Source: Comamonadaceae bacterium
GTDB lineage: Bacteria; Pseudomonadota; Gammaproteobacteria; Burkholderiales; Burkholderiaceae_C
Assembly (NCBI GenBank): GCA_027488735.1
Contig: JAIYBB010000007.1
Location: forward strand, 1-64,000
DNA: 64,000 nucleotides
Direction of reading: 5' to 3'
Shown: in pieces, positions 62,721 to 64,000 of the stretch
Layout: the number at the start of each line of letters is the position of its first letter
Numbering within the stretch: position 1 is the first letter of the stretch
Made by a program: the position numbers and the translations under genes
Notes under the pieces: generated by a model
Told to the model about the DNA's origin: nothing
What the model saw: the letters and a program-made list of their open reading frames with translations, nothing else
Database searches by the model: none

Positions 62721-63719
62721 ATGACGCTCGCCAAAACATCCAACATCAAACAGCTGATTACTTTTCAAAAAGTTGCCAGATTGGGTAATGTCAGTCTGGC
62801 AGCAGAAGAACTGTTTCTCAGCCAGTCCGCCACCTCCATACAACTCTCCAACCTTGAGGAGGCTGTGGGCACCAAACTGCTCAGCCGCACAGGACGCGGC
62901 ATCAGGCTTACCGAGGCCGGCGAGGTGCTCTACACATTGTGTGAGCGGGTGCTGAATGTATGGCAAGAGGTCAGTGATGAAATGGAGTCTTACTTGGGCG
63001 ACTTCACCGGCACATTGCGTATCGGAGCAGTTACCACCGCTGAATACTGGTTGCCCCATGTGTTGGTCAATTTTGCGAATGCCCATCCCAAGGTGAAATT
63101 GAAGTTGCAAGTGGCCAATCGGGACGACATTGTGCGGTACCTGAGCGCTGATGAAATTGATCTGGCTGTCATGGGACGAGCGCCGCAAGAAGTCAGGGTG
63201 AAATCGGTCAGTTTTGCTGACAACCCCACCGCGTTTCTATCAGCGCCAGCGCATGTCTTGATGCACACATCTGGTTTGAATTTGGAGATGCTTGCCAATG
63301 CCCACATGCTGGTTCGAGAAAAAGGATCTGGCGCACGGGCATCCCTCGAGCGAATTTTCAAAAGTGCTGGACTCAAATTGTCGATCGGGGCAGAGTTGTC
63401 CAGCAATGAATCGATCAAACAGTTGTGCATCGCCGGGCTTGGGCCGGCCTACATGTCATTGCATTCTTGTTTGTTGGAAATTCGCGCCGGGTTGTTGTCT
63501 GTGTTGCCGTTGGCAAATAACCCAATGAACCGGCGCTGGAATGTGGTGCATTTGGAGCACAAACCTTTGTCGCAGGTGGCTTCTGTGTTCATGGACTATT
63601 TAATCAGCCATGGTCAGACTCAAATAGAAGAGCAATTGGCCATGATGTCGAAACTCCCGGTGGCCGAAGCGGTGGTGCTTCACAGCAGCCCGACAGAACC
63701 AGAACATCCGTCGCCATGA
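62721..63719 (+). CDS. LysR-family transcriptional regulator
   Basis: This 332-aa protein has the LysR winged helix (VARLGNVSLAAEELFLSQSATSIQLSNLEEAVGTKLL) split over residues about 18-52, then the inducer-binding domain. The C-terminal half, with SNESIKQLCIAGLGPAYMSLHS, resembles CbbR-type regulators more than CysB. The target is unknown; LysR proteins often regulate the divergent neighbour, here chaN. An intrinsic terminator overlaps its stop region. Confidence 0.88.
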   Translation: MTLAKTSNIKQLITFQKVARLGNVSLAAEELFLSQSATSIQLSNLEEAVGTKLLSRTGRGIRLTEAGEVLYTLCERVLNVWQEVSDEMESYLGDFTGTLRIGAVTTAEYWLPHVLVNFANAHPKVKLKLQVANRDDIVRYLSADEIDLAVMGRAPQEVRVKSVSFADNPTAFLSAPAHVLMHTSGLNLEMLANAHMLVREKGSGARASLERIFKSAGLKLSIGAELSSNESIKQLCIAGLGPAYMSLHSCLLEIRAGLLSVLPLANNPMNRRWNVVHLEHKPLSQVASVFMDYLISHGQTQIEEQLAMMSKLPVAEAVVLHSSPTEPEHPSP

Positions 63720-63755
63720 AAAAACCCGCAGGGCGCAAACCGTGCGGGTTTTTTG
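63719..63755. terminator. Bidirectional terminator between lysR and groL
   Basis: AAAAACCCGCA (63721-63731) pairs with TGCGGGTTTTTT (63744-63755) across a 12-base loop. A- and T-runs on the two sides allow termination on both strands for the convergent genes. Confidence 0.88.
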
Positions 63756-63799
63756 TGGAAGCGCAATTCTTACAAACTGCAGCGACTGTGCAACGTGGC

Positions 63800-64000
63800 T
63801 TACATGCCCATGCCGCCCATGCCGCCCATACCACCCATGTCGCCGCCAGGCATGCCGCCGCCGGCACCTGACTCGTCCTTGGGTGCGTCAGCAACCATGG
63901 CTTCTGTGGTCAACATCAATGAAGACACAGAGGCTGCGTTTTGCAACGCGGTACGTGTCACTTTGGTGGGGTCCAAGATACCCATTTCGATCATGTCGCC
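63800..64000 (-). CDS. groL: Chaperonin GroEL, C-terminal fragment
   Basis: This is the last 66 codons of groL, open at the right edge. [21 protein letters not shown] and [12 protein letters not shown] are conserved GroEL sequence, and the end is the Gly-Gly-Met repeat tail ([11 protein letters not shown]). The tail lines the folding cavity. The rest of the gene lies beyond position 64000. Confidence 0.97.
   Translation of the reverse strand, partial: GDMIEMGILDPTKVTRTALQNAASVSSLMLTTEAMVADAPKDESGAGGGMPGGDMGGMGGMGGMGM

Overview
The window reads as a chromosomal segment of a betaproteobacterium of the order Burkholderiales, most like Comamonadaceae. The evidence is the gene order tuf-tRNA(Trp)-secE-nusG-rplKAJL-rpoBC, the RpoB/RpoC sequences, the rsmB/DUF4390/NtrY/NtrX block, the argB-slmA pair, and an H-NS of the short TWTGRGR type. 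This assignment is inference from protein sequence patterns; no search was run. The DNA is moderately GC-rich, leucine is very often TTG, and many adjacent genes overlap by ATGA, GTGA or TGATG, including rpoB/rpoC. I see no insertion sequence, prophage, CRISPR array or rRNA operon.

Layout. (1) 1-12315: transcription/translation core, with the EF-Tu tail, tRNA-Trp, secE, nusG, rplK, rplA, rplJ, rplL, rpoB and rpoC; structured leaders precede rplJ and rpoB. (2) 12377-17855: a LemA-like membrane protein, rsmB, a DUF4390 exported protein, an NtrY-type kinase and an NtrX-type regulator that lacks the AAA+ domain. (3) 17865-21161 (minus): the fused isobutyryl-CoA mutase IcmF, with a perfect 17-bp palindrome upstream. 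(4) 21339-30851: a peptide/amide catabolic island holding two amidases, a complete Dpp/Gsi-type ABC importer with a Tat-type binding protein, and an M81 (MlrC-like) metallopeptidase. (5) 30904-36431: coaX, a cytoplasmic-type molybdopterin oxidoreductase, a 378-bp gap carrying a possible 72-aa repeat protein, an M20 amidohydrolase, and a phasin/TetR pair.

(6) 36519-42555: an envelope-polysaccharide block of an RfaH-type NusG paralogue, an undecaprenyl-diphosphate synthase homologue, a NYN-domain protein and rmlBDAC (dTDP-L-rhamnose), ending in a convergent, overlapping hns gene. (7) 42759-49442: argB, slmA, an SDR + FAH-hydrolase pair closed by a strong terminator, then ttcA/folB/pteridine-reductase-like SDR on the minus strand and a MidA-like methyltransferase + DUF2905 gene on the plus strand. 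(8) 49487-58282: a four-gene MdtABC-type RND efflux operon with its outer-membrane channel, every junction overlapping by ATGA. (9) 58323-64000: cca, an NDUFA9-like epimerase, transaldolase, a ChaN-like protein, a LysR regulator and the 3' end of groL.

The parts that best repay a second look are the RfaH-UppS-NYN-Rml block (a NYN protein translationally coupled to a sugar-nucleotide pathway), the amidase/ABC/M81 island, and the palindrome upstream of icmF. Most of the rest is conserved housekeeping. No part can be proved to be a new system from the sequence alone.
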